Positions 35,654 to 44,561 of a stretch of 64,000 nucleotides of DNA are shown one piece after another. Position numbers and translations under genes: made by a program. The notes under the pieces are model-generated. The model was not told where the DNA came from. It made no database searches and saw only the letters and a program-made list of their open reading frames with translations. The first letter of the stretch is position 1; each line of letters begins with the position of its first letter. The stretch comes from Streptomyces pactum (GTDB taxonomy: Bacteria; Actinomycetota; Actinomycetes; Streptomycetales; Streptomycetaceae), in the NCBI RefSeq assembly GCF_002005225.1, contig NZ_CP019724.1:4977501-5041500 (forward strand), read 5' to 3'.

Positions 35654-35686
35654 GTGCGCGGGGGGAGGGGACGCCTCTCGCGCACG
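35654..35686. terminator. Possible terminator between convergent exporter and MarR genes
   Basis: GTGCGCG at 35654 and CGCGCAC at 35680 form a seven-bp stem around a 19-base G-rich loop. A short palindrome CCAGGAC-CT-GTCCTGG follows at 35691-35706. Confidence 0.45.
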
Positions 35687-35723
35687 CTTCCCAGGACCTG
35701 TCCTGGCTGCCCCGGCCGCGTGC

Positions 35724-36239
35724 TCAGCGCAGCCAGGGCAGGTCCGCACCCGCTTCGCTCGGCTGAAGTCCCTCGGCGACGATCCGCATGATCTCGCCGA
35801 GGGACTTCTGCTGTTCGGGGGTGAGCCGGTCGAACACGGCCTGGCGCACGGCGTTCACATGGCCCGGCGCGGTCCGGCTCAGCACCTCGTACCCCTCGTC
35901 CGTGAGGATCGCGAACTGGCCGCGCTTGTCGGAGGGGCAGTCCTCGCGGCGCACCCAGCCGTTCTTCTCCAGGCGGGCGACCGCGTGCGAGAGTCGGGAG
36001 CGGGTGATCTTCGCGTACCGGGCCAGCTCCGTCATCCGCAGCCGCCGTCGCGGTGACTCGGCGAGCTTGACGAGCAGGCCGTAGTAGACGTGCGGCATGC
36101 CCGCGTCGCGCTGGAGCTGACGGTCGAGGTGGTCCTCGAGGAGGGTGGCGGCCTCGATGTAGGAGCGCCACACGCGCTGTTCCCCGGCGCTGAGCCAGCG
36201 GGGTTCGTCGGCGGGGGCCGGGATGGGTGCCGTGTTCAT
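35724..36239 (-). CDS. MarR-family transcriptional regulator
   Basis: 171 residues. Winged helix: LVKLAESPRRRLRMTELARYAKITRSRLSHAVARLEKNGWVRREDCPSDKRGQFAILTDEGYEVL, with the DKRG wing typical of MarR proteins. ATG at 36239 is chosen (MNTAPIP); an in-frame ATG at 36248 adds three residues. It converges on the DHA2 exporter. The AT-rich DNA just upstream (36250-36290) probably carries its promoter and operator. Confidence 0.9.
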   Translation of the reverse strand: MNTAPIPAPADEPRWLSAGEQRVWRSYIEAATLLEDHLDRQLQRDAGMPHVYYGLLVKLAESPRRRLRMTELARYAKITRSRLSHAVARLEKNGWVRREDCPSDKRGQFAILTDEGYEVLSRTAPGHVNAVRQAVFDRLTPEQQKSLGEIMRIVAEGLQPSEAGADLPWLR

Positions 36240-36291
36240 GTATCCCATCGTACGGAAACACTTCTTGAACATTAAACAAAATGGGGTCGGA

Positions 36292-36810
36292 CTACAGCGG
36301 CTTCTCGTACCAGGCCACGTCCCAGTACCGGCCGAACTTGCGGCCCACCTCGCGGAACGTCCCGGTGTGCCGGAAGCCGAAGCGCTCGTGCAGCCGGGCG
36401 GAGGCGGCGTTGGGCTGCGCGATGCCCGCGTAGGCGCGGTGCAGGTCCTCGCCGGCCAGGGCCTCGAAGAGGGACGCGTAGAGAAGCGTCCCGATGCCGC
36501 GGCCGCCGGCTCGCGGGGCGACGTAGACGGTGGTCTCCACCGAGGTCCCGTAGGCGGGCTTCGCGCGATAGGGGCTGGATGTGGCGTATCCCAGAAGTTC
36601 CCGTGAGTCCGCGTCCGTGGCAACCCTCAGCCGGTGCGGGCCGTCTTCAGGGTGGGAGAGCAGCCAAGGGCGGCGCTCCTCCGGGGTGAACGGATCGGTG
36701 TCGAACGTGATGGGCGTCTCACGTACGTAGTGGTTGTAGAGGTCGGTGAGGGCCTTGAGGTCGTCCTCGATTCCGGGCCTGACCTGGACCTCTGTATGTC
36801 CCGACGGCAT
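36292..36810 (-). CDS. GNAT N-acetyltransferase, phosphinothricin acetyltransferase-like
   Basis: 172 residues, single GNAT domain: VRPGIEDDLKALTDLYNHYVRETPITFDTDPFTPEERRPWL (typical PAT N-terminus), YVAPRAGGRGIGTLLYASLFE (acetyl-CoA loop) and AGIAQPNAASARLHERFGFRHTGTFREVGRKFGRYWDVAWYEKPL. Relatives acetylate phosphinothricin or methionine sulfoximine; the true substrate is not determined by sequence. It is divergent from hrdD. Confidence 0.88.
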   Translation of the reverse strand: MPSGHTEVQVRPGIEDDLKALTDLYNHYVRETPITFDTDPFTPEERRPWLLSHPEDGPHRLRVATDADSRELLGYATSSPYRAKPAYGTSVETTVYVAPRAGGRGIGTLLYASLFEALAGEDLHRAYAGIAQPNAASARLHERFGFRHTGTFREVGRKFGRYWDVAWYEKPL

Positions 36811-36871
36811 CGTGCCTCCTCATGCGGCGGCACAGGGTACTGCATGATCAGAAAAATCGGCGGTCGGGTTG

Positions 36872-36897
36872 GGAATTCTGTCCGGATTCCAGTCGTT
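36872..36897 (+). promoter_or_regulatory. SigR-type promoter upstream of hrdD
   Basis: GGAAT at 36872-36876 and GTT at 36895-36897 are separated by exactly 18 bases, the SigR consensus GGGAAT-N18-GTT. In S. coelicolor hrdD is known to have a SigR-dependent promoter (thiol-oxidative stress), so the match is expected. Confidence 0.8.
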
Positions 36898-37053
36898 GTT
36901 TCCATCGGATGCAGGGCACCCGAGGAGAGTCCGGGGAGGGACCGGAGGCCGGATCCGGGACCGACGAACCGGAGACGACCGAGGACGACAACCCCACACG
37001 GTGCCCGACGTCCACAGGACCACCCGCTGAACCACCATCGCAAGGGAGCACGC

Positions 37054-38052
37054 ATGGCAACCCGTGCCGTCGCCCGTCGTAAGTCCGCCACCGGCGAGAC
37101 GGCCGACGCGGCAACCAGCGTCCGCGCAGGCAGCGGCGAGCTCGCCGACCGCGATCTGGTCGGCATGTACCTCGACGAGATCGCACGGACACCGCTGCTC
37201 GACGCCGCCAAGGAGGTCGAGCTGTCCCAGACCATCGAGGCGGGTGTGTTCGCGCGGCAGGTCCTCGAAGGGTACGAGGAGACCGGGGCGGATGCCACCC
37301 GGGAGGAGCTCGAGACCCTGATCGAGGAGAGTGAGCGGGCCAAGGACGTCTTCATCCGTTCCAACCTCCGCCTGGTGGTCGCGGTCGCCCGCCGCTACCC
37401 GCGCAGCGGTCTGCCCCTCCTCGACCTCATCCAGGAGGGCAACGCCGGTCTGGTCCGCGCGGTCGAGAAGTTCGACTACCGCAAGGGCTTCAAGTTCTCG
37501 ACGTACGCGACCTGGTGGATCCGTCAGGCCATCACCCGGTCGATCGCCGACCAGTCGCGCACCATCCGGCTGCCCGTCCACCTGGTGGAGGAGCTGGGCC
37601 GGATCCGCCGCGTGCAGCGCGAGTTCAACCGCGAGCACGGCCGTGAGCCGGAGCCCGCCGAGATCGCCGCCGAGCTCGGTTCGACGCCCGAGCGCGTCAC
37701 CGACGTGCTCGACTGGGCCCGCGACCCCGTCTCGCTGAACATGTCGGTGGACGACGAGGGCGAGACGCAGTTCGGCGACCTGCTGGAGGACACCTCCGCC
37801 GTGTCGCCCGAGCAGTCGGTGATGACGCTGCTGCGCAGCGAGGAGCTCGACGACCTCATCGGCCGCCTCGACCCGCGCACGGCCTCCATCATCAAGATGC
37901 GGTACGGCATCGTCGACGGCCGCGAGCGTACGCTGACCGAGGTCGGCAAGGAGCACGGACTCACGCGCGAGCGGATCCGGCAGATCGAGAAGCACGCGCT
38001 GCTGGAGCTGAAGAAGCTGGCCCGTGACACCGGCTTCGAGGCCGCGGCGTAA
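37054..38052 (+). CDS. hrdD: RNA polymerase sigma factor HrdD (group 2 sigma-70)
   Basis: 332 residues. Regions 1.2 to 4.2 are all present: DLVGMYLDEIARTPLLD (1.2), RSNLRLVVAVARRYPRSGLPLLDLIQEGNAGLVRAVEKFDYRKGFKFSTYATWWIRQAITR (2.1-2.4), and LTEVGKEHGLTRERIRQIEKHALLELK (4.2). The length and N-terminus fit HrdD rather than the longer HrdB. ATG at 37054 has AAGGGAG upstream. A SigR-type promoter lies about 160 bp upstream. HrdD is non-essential in S. coelicolor. Confidence 0.93.
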   Translation: MATRAVARRKSATGETADAATSVRAGSGELADRDLVGMYLDEIARTPLLDAAKEVELSQTIEAGVFARQVLEGYEETGADATREELETLIEESERAKDVFIRSNLRLVVAVARRYPRSGLPLLDLIQEGNAGLVRAVEKFDYRKGFKFSTYATWWIRQAITRSIADQSRTIRLPVHLVEELGRIRRVQREFNREHGREPEPAEIAAELGSTPERVTDVLDWARDPVSLNMSVDDEGETQFGDLLEDTSAVSPEQSVMTLLRSEELDDLIGRLDPRTASIIKMRYGIVDGRERTLTEVGKEHGLTRERIRQIEKHALLELKKLARDTGFEAAA

Positions 38053-38574
38053 ACGGGTCGCGGGACGGCGGTAGCCGCGCGGGAAGCGTGCGGGACGGCG
38101 GTACCCGCGCGGGATGCGGCACGACCCGGTCGGCATGGCCGGGTCGCCACCGGCCGGCGGTCGGCGGCCGTGATGTGGGGGCGTGACGTGGGGGCGTGAC
38201 GTGACGTGTGGGGCGTACGCCGGTGGCCGAACCCCCGCGCAAACATGGCCGTACAACGCTGCTTCAACCGGCGCGGGCCGGGAACAAGAACACCGGGCCC
38301 ACCGGTTCGGGCCCCGGAGCACCGATCCTCGAGCGGGCCACACCCCCTTGACCACGTCCCGACGCACTCCCCCCGGCGCCGGGACTTCCCCGAGCCGGGC
38401 TCGGCGCCTCTCCCCCCGGGGCGCCGCAGCCCGGCTCCTTGCGTGCCCTCGCGCGGCGGGGGCGGGTACCGGCCGCGCGGCCGCAGCGGACCGGGGAGGC
38501 GGGGCACCCCGAACCTGAACCCCGGGGTGGCCCGCCGAATGGCAGATTGTGCCACAGCGGCATAGCCTGCCGAA
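38053..38574. other. Intergenic region with short direct repeats
   Basis: 522 bp between hrdD and the next gene. Seen: a 24-bp unit beginning CGGGACGGCGGTA at 38061 and again at 38091, and GGGGCGTGACGT-type repeats near 38176-38205. Frames here are low-complexity and lack start signals. The promoter of the downstream TetR gene must lie near the 3' end. Confidence 0.6.
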
Positions 38575-39402
38575 GTGAGCAGCACCATCCCAGCATCGTC
38601 GGCGGTCCCTGCATCCGGTCCGGCGCCCGTCTCATCGTCGGCGGTCCCCGCGGCCGGTCCGGCGCCCGTCTCCCTGACCGAGCGGCGCAAGGCCGAGACC
38701 CGGATGGAGATCGCCCGCGCGGCGGCCCGGCTCTTCGTCGGCCAGGGCCTGCGCGCCACCCGCGCCGAGGACATCGCCAGGGCCGCGGGCATCGCCCCGC
38801 GCACCTTCTACCGCTACTTCGCGACCAAGGAGGAGGCCGTCGCCCCGCTCTACGCCCTGGGTGCCGAGCGCTGGGCGCAGGCGGTGCGCGAGGCCCCGGC
38901 CGAACTGTCCCCGCCCGAAGCCCTGGAGTACGCCGTACGGCACACGCTGACGCCGGGCGCCGGGGTGTCGGCGCCCTCCTGGGAGTGGGCCCGCACGCTC
39001 ATCCGCCTGGCCGAGACCAGTCCGGCGCTGCGGAAGGTGTGGGCGGAGGTCTGCCAGACGGCGGAGCGGGGGCTCGTGGAGGCGCTGGCCGTGCGGATGG
39101 CGCGGGGGGACGACAACGTTGCCGCGCGGCTGAAGGCGTCTCCCGGGCTGCACTTCGCGGCTGCTGTGGCGGGTGCGGCGGTGCGCGTGGCGGTGGAGCA
39201 CTGGGCGGCTGCCGCCGGGGGTGTCCCGTCCGGGGCGGCTGCCACCGAGGGTGTCCCGTCCGAGGGTGTCCCGTCCGAGGGTGCCTCGGGCGAGGGCGCC
39301 TCGCCCGGGAGGGCGCGGAGCCCTCTGGAGCTGGCCTTGCGGAATCTCCAGGTGTTGCGGGGGATCGCCTGGGAGGGCGGCGAGGGCGGTCCTGCGGGGT
39401 AG
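38575..39402 (+). CDS. TetR-family regulator (SCO3201-like)
   Basis: 275 residues. A duplicated N-terminal peptide (SSAVPASGPAPVS then SSAVPAAGPAPVS) precedes the helix-turn-helix RMEIARAAARLFVGQGLRATRAEDIARAAGIAPRTFYRYFATKEEAV. A Gly/Glu/Ser repeat (TEGVPSEGVPSEGASGEGAS) lies near residues 222-245. Next to hrdD it corresponds by position to S. coelicolor SCO3201, whose overexpression is reported to block development and antibiotic production (from memory). GTG start at 38575. Confidence 0.87.
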   Translation: MSSTIPASSAVPASGPAPVSSSAVPAAGPAPVSLTERRKAETRMEIARAAARLFVGQGLRATRAEDIARAAGIAPRTFYRYFATKEEAVAPLYALGAERWAQAVREAPAELSPPEALEYAVRHTLTPGAGVSAPSWEWARTLIRLAETSPALRKVWAEVCQTAERGLVEALAVRMARGDDNVAARLKASPGLHFAAAVAGAAVRVAVEHWAAAAGGVPSGAAATEGVPSEGVPSEGASGEGASPGRARSPLELALRNLQVLRGIAWEGGEGGPAG

Positions 39403-39801
39403 CGACGGGGCGCGCACTTCGTGGCGCCGGTTGCCGGGCCGGAGGAGGGCGAGGTGCGGAGTCCGGCCGGGCCCGGAGTGTCGCCGGGGCCGGGGGATGG
39501 CCGGAGCGTCCGGGGTGTGGGCCGGAGGATGACTGGAGCGGCCCGGGCGAGGGTCGGGGGGTGGCTGGAGCGTCCGGGGTGTGGGCCGGACGTTGGCTGG
39601 AGCGGCCCGGGCGAGGGTCGGGGGGTGGCTGGAGCGTCCGGGGCGAGGGTCGGAGGCTGGCCGGCTCCGAAGGGTGTTTCTGGGGCCGAGGATTGACCGG
39701 TGCGGCCGGGGGTTGGGGGCGAGGTCGGCCGGTGCGGTCGGGGCGAGGGTCGGGGGATGACCGGAGCGGCCATGGCGTGACCGGAGGGTGGCCGGGGCCC
39801 G
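39403..39801. repeat. GC-rich degenerate tandem repeats (~66-bp period)
   Basis: Blocks such as CTGGAGCGGCCCGGGCGAGG and GGTGGCTGGAGCGTCCGG recur from about 39500 to 39760 with a period near 66 bp. They lie between a TetR gene and a convergent WYL-regulator gene. Open frames here are repeat artefacts. Confidence 0.7.
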
Positions 39802-40773
39802 TCACCCGTCTCCTGCCGCCCTCGCCAGCCTCGCCCCCAACCCCCGTACGCACTCGACCAGTTCCGCCGGCTCCCGCACCCGGAAGTCCACCCCCAGCAT
39901 CGCGAGACGTACCGCCATCCACTCCACCGCGTCGGACACGGTCGCCCGCAGGACGCACGACGCGCCGTCGTCCGCCGCCTCCGGCGTTCCGAGCCACTGC
40001 GGCAGCCGCGCCGCGACGGCCTCGACCGGCGCGTCGAAGGCGACCACGATCTCGTACGAGTCGCCGCGCCGCTGCATCGAGCGCCGCAGGTACTCCGCCG
40101 CGCTCCCGGTCGGCAACTCCCGCGGGGCGAACCGCGCACCCGTGGCGAACGGTTCGCTCACCCGGTCGACCCGGAAGGTCCGCCAGTCGTCCCGGTCGAG
40201 GTCGTAGGCGACCAGGTACCAGCGGCGCCCCGTCGACACCAGCCGGTACGGCTCCGTCACGCGCCGCGACTCGGTGCCGTCGCCCGCGCGGTAGGCGAAC
40301 CGCAGCCGCTCCCGTCCGGCGACCGTGGAGGCCATGACGGTGAGCGTCTCCGGCGCGATGCTCGGGCCGTCCCCGCTGGTCAGCGGCGTCGTCGCGGCCT
40401 GGAGGGTGGCGACGCGGTGGCGGAGGCGGCCCGGTAGTACCTGCTCCAGCTTGGCCAGCGCCCGTACCGACGCCTCGTCCACGCCCTCGAGCGCGTGACC
40501 GGCGCCGGCGCGCAGCCCGACCGCGATGGCCACCGCCTCCTCGTCGTCGAGGACGAGCGGCGGCATCGCCTTGCCGGCCACCAGCCGGTAACCGCCGTCG
40601 GCGCCCATCGTCGCCTGCACGGGATAGCCCAGCTCGCGCAGCCGGTCGATGTCCCGCCGGACCGTGCGGCGGGAGACCCCGAGCCGGTCGGCGAGCTCGC
40701 CGCCGGGCCATTCGCGGGGCGTCTGGAGGAGGGAGAGGAGCGTCAGGAGCCGGGCCGGAGTGTCCGTCGTCAT
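39802..40773 (-). CDS. YafY-type regulator with HTH and WYL domains
   Basis: 323 residues. N-terminal HTH_11 domain (LLTLLSLLQTPREWPGGELADRLGVSRRTVRRDIDRLRELGYPVQ). The middle has DEEAVAIAVGLRAG. A WYL domain (~140-215: RLRFAYRAGDGTESRRVTEPYRLVSTGRRWYLVAYDLDRDDWRTFRVDRV) and a C-terminal WCX extension follow. WYL domains bind nucleic acid or nucleotide ligands in transcriptional and defence regulators. It is divergent from an exporter gene, with a clear inverted repeat in the 63-bp gap. Confidence 0.9.
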   Translation of the reverse strand: MTTDTPARLLTLLSLLQTPREWPGGELADRLGVSRRTVRRDIDRLRELGYPVQATMGADGGYRLVAGKAMPPLVLDDEEAVAIAVGLRAGAGHALEGVDEASVRALAKLEQVLPGRLRHRVATLQAATTPLTSGDGPSIAPETLTVMASTVAGRERLRFAYRAGDGTESRRVTEPYRLVSTGRRWYLVAYDLDRDDWRTFRVDRVSEPFATGARFAPRELPTGSAAEYLRRSMQRRGDSYEIVVAFDAPVEAVAARLPQWLGTPEAADDGASCVLRATVSDAVEWMAVRLAMLGVDFRVREPAELVECVRGLGARLARAAGDG

Positions 40774-40795
40774 GAGTCAGAGGATGCCGCACATC

Positions 40796-40814
40796 TAGGA
40801 CGCGACCTGTCCTA
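40796..40814. promoter_or_regulatory. Inverted repeat between WYL regulator and exporter
   Basis: TAGGAC-N7-GTCCTA, flanked by C and C, in the centre of the divergent gap. Likely operator of the WYL regulator. Confidence 0.6.
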
Positions 40815-40836
40815 CAAAGCCCATAGCTTTCCTTCC

Positions 40837-42357
40837 ATGACCTCCACGCACACCCCCGAACGCCCGTCACCGGATCAGCCCGCCGCGGGCGACCGCCGTC
40901 GCTGGTTCGCCCTCGCGATCGTGATGACCGCGGCCTTCATGGACCTGGTCGACGTCACCATCGTCAACATCGCGATCCCGTCGATCCGGCACGACGAGGG
41001 CGCCTCCTTCAGCCAGATCCAGTGGATCACCGCCGGTTACGCCCTTGCCTTCGCCGCCGGCCTGATCACCGGCGGGCGGCTCGGCGACATCCACGGCCGC
41101 AAGCGGGTCTTCCTCGTCGGCATCGGCGGCTTCACCGTCGCGTCCGCGCTGTGCGGCCTCGCCGTGAACCCGGAGATGCTGGTCGCCTCCCGCATCCTCC
41201 AGGGCGCCATGGCGGCGCTGATGGTGCCGCAGGTGCTGTCGATCGTGCACGCGACCTTCCCGGCGCACGAACGCGGCAAGGTGTTCGGGCTGTTCGGCGC
41301 GATCGTCGGTCTGGGGGCCGTCTCCGGACCGCTGCTGGGCGCCCTGCTCACCGAGTGGAACCTCTTCGGACTCGAGTGGCGGCCCATCTTCCTCATCAAC
41401 CTGCCGGTCGGCATCGCGGGACTCGTCCTCGGCAGCCGCTTCATCACCGAGTCCAAGGCGCCGCGCGCCCTCAAGCTGGACCTGGTCGGAGTCGCCCTGG
41501 TCACCCTCGGTCTGCTGATGCTGGTCTACCCGCTCACCCGGGGCCGCGAGCTGGGGTGGCCGCTGTGGGGGTACCTCTCGATGGCGGGCGCGTTCGTCGT
41601 CCTCGCGGTGCTGGTGGCCTACGAGCGGCGGAAGACCGCGCGGGACGGTTCGCCGCTGGTCGAGCTGTCGCTGTTCAAGGTGAAGAGCTTCGCGGCGGGC
41701 ATCGCCGTGCAGACCGTCTTCGGAGTCGCCCTCGGCATCTTCTTCCTGGTCTGGACGCTGTACATGCAGGAAGGGCTCGGCTGGAGCCCGCTGCGGGCCG
41801 GCCTGACCGGCGTACCGTTCTCCGTCGCGGTCTCCGTGGCGGCGGGCCTGTCGGTGCAGAAGCTGGTCCCGCGCTTCGGGCGCAAGGTGCTCCAGGCGGG
41901 CGCGCTGGTGATGGCGGCCGGGGTGCTGGTCTACATCTGGGAGTCCGAGCGGTACGGACTCGGCATCACGTCCTGGCAGATGGCGCTGCCGCTCGTGGTC
42001 ATGGGGCTCGGCATGGGTCTGATCGTCGCCCCGCTGACCGACGCGGTGCTGTCCCAGGTGCCGCGTGAGCACGCCGGGGCCGCGTCCGGGCTCATCAACA
42101 CCGTGCAGCAGATGGGCAACGCGCTGGGGCTGGGGCTGGTCTCGGTGGTCTTCTTCGGCACGATGAGCGACCACCTGACGCCGTCCCGGATCGGTGCCGC
42201 CTACGCGGACGGCTTCCAGAGCGCGCTGGGCTGGGTGGCGGGGGTGCTGGGCGTCATCTTCCTGCTGATGTTCGCGCTGCCCAAGCGGCCGGCCCAGCAT
42301 GTGGAAGGGGCTCAGGCGGAGGAGCGGGCGGAGGAGAAGGAGCCCGCGCTGGTCTGA
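40837..42357 (+). CDS. MFS drug exporter, DHA2 (14-TMS) family
   Basis: 506 residues. Signatures: FMDLVDVTIVNIAIPSIRHDEGASFSQIQWITAGYALAFAAGLITGGRLGDIHGRKRVFLVG (motifs D1 and A) and about 14 membrane helices. The C-terminus is a charged tail (EGAQAEERAEEKEPALV). CTTCC precedes the ATG rather than a clear ribosome site. It is probably controlled by the divergent WYL regulator. Substrate unknown. Confidence 0.92.
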   Translation: MTSTHTPERPSPDQPAAGDRRRWFALAIVMTAAFMDLVDVTIVNIAIPSIRHDEGASFSQIQWITAGYALAFAAGLITGGRLGDIHGRKRVFLVGIGGFTVASALCGLAVNPEMLVASRILQGAMAALMVPQVLSIVHATFPAHERGKVFGLFGAIVGLGAVSGPLLGALLTEWNLFGLEWRPIFLINLPVGIAGLVLGSRFITESKAPRALKLDLVGVALVTLGLLMLVYPLTRGRELGWPLWGYLSMAGAFVVLAVLVAYERRKTARDGSPLVELSLFKVKSFAAGIAVQTVFGVALGIFFLVWTLYMQEGLGWSPLRAGLTGVPFSVAVSVAAGLSVQKLVPRFGRKVLQAGALVMAAGVLVYIWESERYGLGITSWQMALPLVVMGLGMGLIVAPLTDAVLSQVPREHAGAASGLINTVQQMGNALGLGLVSVVFFGTMSDHLTPSRIGAAYADGFQSALGWVAGVLGVIFLLMFALPKRPAQHVEGAQAEERAEEKEPALV

Positions 42358-42429
42358 GCCACCGCGCTTGACGAGGAGGCAGGGGCGGGTCCGGTACTTC
42401 GGTGCCGGGCTCGTCCCTGTTCGTGCGCA

Positions 42430-42655
42430 GCCCGTGCTCCCCGAGCAAGCCCCGAGCAGGCTCCGAGCAGGCTCCGAGCAAGCCCCGAGCAGGCTCGGGG
42501 TGGGTCCCGAGCAGGCTTCGACTGCGTCCCGAGCAGGCTCCGGGTGGGTCCCGAGCAGGCTTCGACTGCGTCCCCAGCAAGCTCGAGTGCGTCCCGAGCA
42601 AGCCCCGAGCAGGCGTCGAGTGCCTGTTGAGCAAGTCCCGGGAAGTTTCGGGCGA
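42430..42655. repeat. Degenerate ~11-bp tandem repeats
   Basis: CCGAGCAGGCT/CCGAGCAAGCC-type units recur about twenty times between the exporter and fruR. Period 11 gives frames in all phases with similar peptides (PSRLRAGSEQ), so none is a gene. The whole interval 42358-42855 has no convincing CDS. Confidence 0.75.
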
Positions 42656-42778
42656 GCCTTGAGCGGGCCCCGGGCCGCCCTGGGTGAGCCCCGGGGGCTT
42701 CCGCACGTTCCGGAAGGCCAGGGTGGGCCGAGTCGGAATGCCCGTTCATGCTTGCTTGAGTCCGAACGTTTCTGTTTC

Positions 42779-42802
42779 CGGTTTACATACCCGAAAACCG
42801 GG
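42779..42802. promoter_or_regulatory. Inverted repeat upstream of fruR, probable FruR operator
   Basis: CCGGTTT-N10-AAACCGG lies about 55 bp upstream of the fruR ATG in an AT-richer pocket. Position and symmetry fit an autoregulatory DeoR-type site. Confidence 0.5.
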
Positions 42803-42855
42803 CGTAGCCTCCGAGTGAAACCACAGGTTCGGGCACGGGTCGGAGGTGAACGGTC

Positions 42856-43617
42856 ATGTACGCACCGGAGCGGCAGCAGGAAATCCTCCGGCTCGCCCGG
42901 GACGGCGGCCGGGTCGACGTGGTCTCGCTGGCCGAGGAGTTCGAGGTGACCGCGGAGACCATCCGCCGTGACCTCAAGGCACTCGACCGCGCCGGTCTGA
43001 TCCGCCGGGTGCACGGCGGCGCGATCCCCGCCGGCCGGCTGGACTTCGAGCCGGACCTCGCCGAGCGCGAGTCCACGGCCGCCGACGAGAAGGACCGGAT
43101 CGCCAAGGCGGCCCTGGCGGAACTGCCGACCGAGGGCACGATGATCCTCGACGCCGGTTCGACGGTGGCCCGCATGGCCGCCGCGCTCCCGCCGGAGACC
43201 TCGCTGACCGTCGTCACCCACAGCCTGCCCATCGCGGCCCGCCTCGCCGACCACCCCGGCATCCAGCTCCACCTGGTCGGAGGGCGCGTCCGGCACCGTA
43301 CGCGCGCCGCCGTGGACGCCTGGGCGCTGCGCGCGTACGGCGAGATCCGCGCCGACGTGCTCCTGGTGGCGGCCAACGGCTTCTCCGTGGAGCACGGTCT
43401 GACCACCCCCGACCTCGCCGAGGCCGCCGTCAAACGGGCCGCCGTCGCCGCCGCCCGCCGCGTGGTGCTGCTGGCCGACTCCTCCAAGCACGGCCAGGAG
43501 CACTTCGCCCGCTTCGGCGCCCTGAGCGACGTGGACCTGCTGATCACCGACAGCGGGATGAGCCCCGAAGACGCCACCGCCATCGAGCGGGCCGGCACGG
43601 AAGTAGTACGCGCATGA
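42856..43617 (+). CDS. fruR: DeoR-family repressor of the fructose operon
   Basis: 253 residues. N-terminal DeoR helix-turn-helix (APERQQEILRLARDGGRVDVVSLAEEFEVTAETIRRDLKALDRAGLIRRVHGGAI). C-terminal sugar-phosphate sensor (ILDAGSTVARMAAALP, LHLVGGRVRHRTRAAVDAWA, DVLLVAANGFSVEHGLTTPD). In this setting the effector is probably fructose 1-phosphate. The stop overlaps the fruK start (ATGA), so regulator and kinase are coupled. Confidence 0.92.
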   Translation: MYAPERQQEILRLARDGGRVDVVSLAEEFEVTAETIRRDLKALDRAGLIRRVHGGAIPAGRLDFEPDLAERESTAADEKDRIAKAALAELPTEGTMILDAGSTVARMAAALPPETSLTVVTHSLPIAARLADHPGIQLHLVGGRVRHRTRAAVDAWALRAYGEIRADVLLVAANGFSVEHGLTTPDLAEAAVKRAAVAAARRVVLLADSSKHGQEHFARFGALSDVDLLITDSGMSPEDATAIERAGTEVVRA

Positions 43618-44561
43618 TCCTCACGGTCACCCCCAACCCGTCTCTGGACCGCACCTACGAGGTCCCCTCCCTCGACCGTGGCGAGGTCGTCCGCGCCACG
43701 GGCGAGCGCGTGGACCCGGGCGGCAAGGGCGTGAACGTCTCGCGCGCGGTGACGGCGGCCGGCCGGCGCACCGTCGCGGTACTGCCGCTGGGCGGCCCGT
43801 CCGGCGCGCTCGTCACCGAACTGCTCGACGCCCAGGGCATCGAGGTCGCGCCGGTGCCGATCGCCGGGGTCACCCGGGCCAACATCGCGCTCGCCGAGGC
43901 CGACGGCGTCCTCACGAAGATCAACGCGCCGGGCCCCGAACTCACGGCGGCCGAACGCGAACTGCTCCTGGAGACCGTACGGCGGCAGTCGCCCGGCGCG
44001 GACTGGATCGCCTGCTGCGGCAGCCTGCCCCGCGGACTCGCCCCCTCCTGGTACGCGGCCCTGGTCGCCCGGGCGCACGCCGCCGGCGTCCGCATCGCCC
44101 TGGACACCTCCGGGCCCGCCCTGCTCCAGGCGCTGCGTGAGCGGCCCGACGTGGTCAAGCCGAACGCGGAGGAGCTCGCGGAGGCCGTCGGGCGCCCCCT
44201 GTTCACCATCGGCGACGCGGTGAAGGCCGCCGAGGAGCTGCGGGAGCTGGGCGCCCGGTCCGTGCTCGCCAGCCTGGGCGCCGACGGACAGCTCCTCGTC
44301 GACGACGCGGGCACCTGGTTCGGCAGCGCCCGCGTGGACGCGGTACGCAGCAATGTCGGCGCCGGCGACTCCTCCCTCGCCGGTTTCCTCGTCGCCGGGG
44401 GCGCGGGGCCCGGGGCTCTCGCCTCCGCCGTCGCGCACGGCGCCGCCGCCGTCCGACTGCCCGGCAGCGTGATGCCGACGCCGGCCGACCTGGACCCGGG
44501 CGCGGTGACCGTCACGGCGGAGGTGCCGGCGGACCGTGCGCTGAAGGAGCCGGCGTCGTGA
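43614..44561 (+). CDS. fruK: 1-phosphofructokinase
   Basis: 315 residues, PfkB family. Converts fructose 1-phosphate to fructose 1,6-bisphosphate. Seen: MILTVTPNPSLDRTYEVPSL, GGKGVNVSRAV, VKPNAEELAEAVGRPLF and the catalytic motif NVGAGDSSLAGFLV. The ATG overlaps fruR. A GTG of a small ORF overlaps its stop. Confidence 0.95.
   Translation: MILTVTPNPSLDRTYEVPSLDRGEVVRATGERVDPGGKGVNVSRAVTAAGRRTVAVLPLGGPSGALVTELLDAQGIEVAPVPIAGVTRANIALAEADGVLTKINAPGPELTAAERELLLETVRRQSPGADWIACCGSLPRGLAPSWYAALVARAHAAGVRIALDTSGPALLQALRERPDVVKPNAEELAEAVGRPLFTIGDAVKAAEELRELGARSVLASLGADGQLLVDDAGTWFGSARVDAVRSNVGAGDSSLAGFLVAGGAGPGALASAVAHGAAAVRLPGSVMPTPADLDPGAVTVTAEVPADRALKEPAS

Noticed and set aside
39421..39696. 91-codon plus-strand frame in the repeat region after the TetR gene
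   Set aside because: Made of the ~66-bp tandem repeat (GWLERPGCGPDVGWSGPG-like); no ribosome site and all phases are open.
42299..42949. Frames through the 11-bp repeats upstream of fruR
   Set aside because: The 11-bp period produces similar peptides in all three phases; none is a gene.
40867..43503. 878-codon minus-strand frame
   Set aside because: Antisense to the DHA2 exporter, the repeat region and fruR; composition is His/Arg/Gln-rich shadow.
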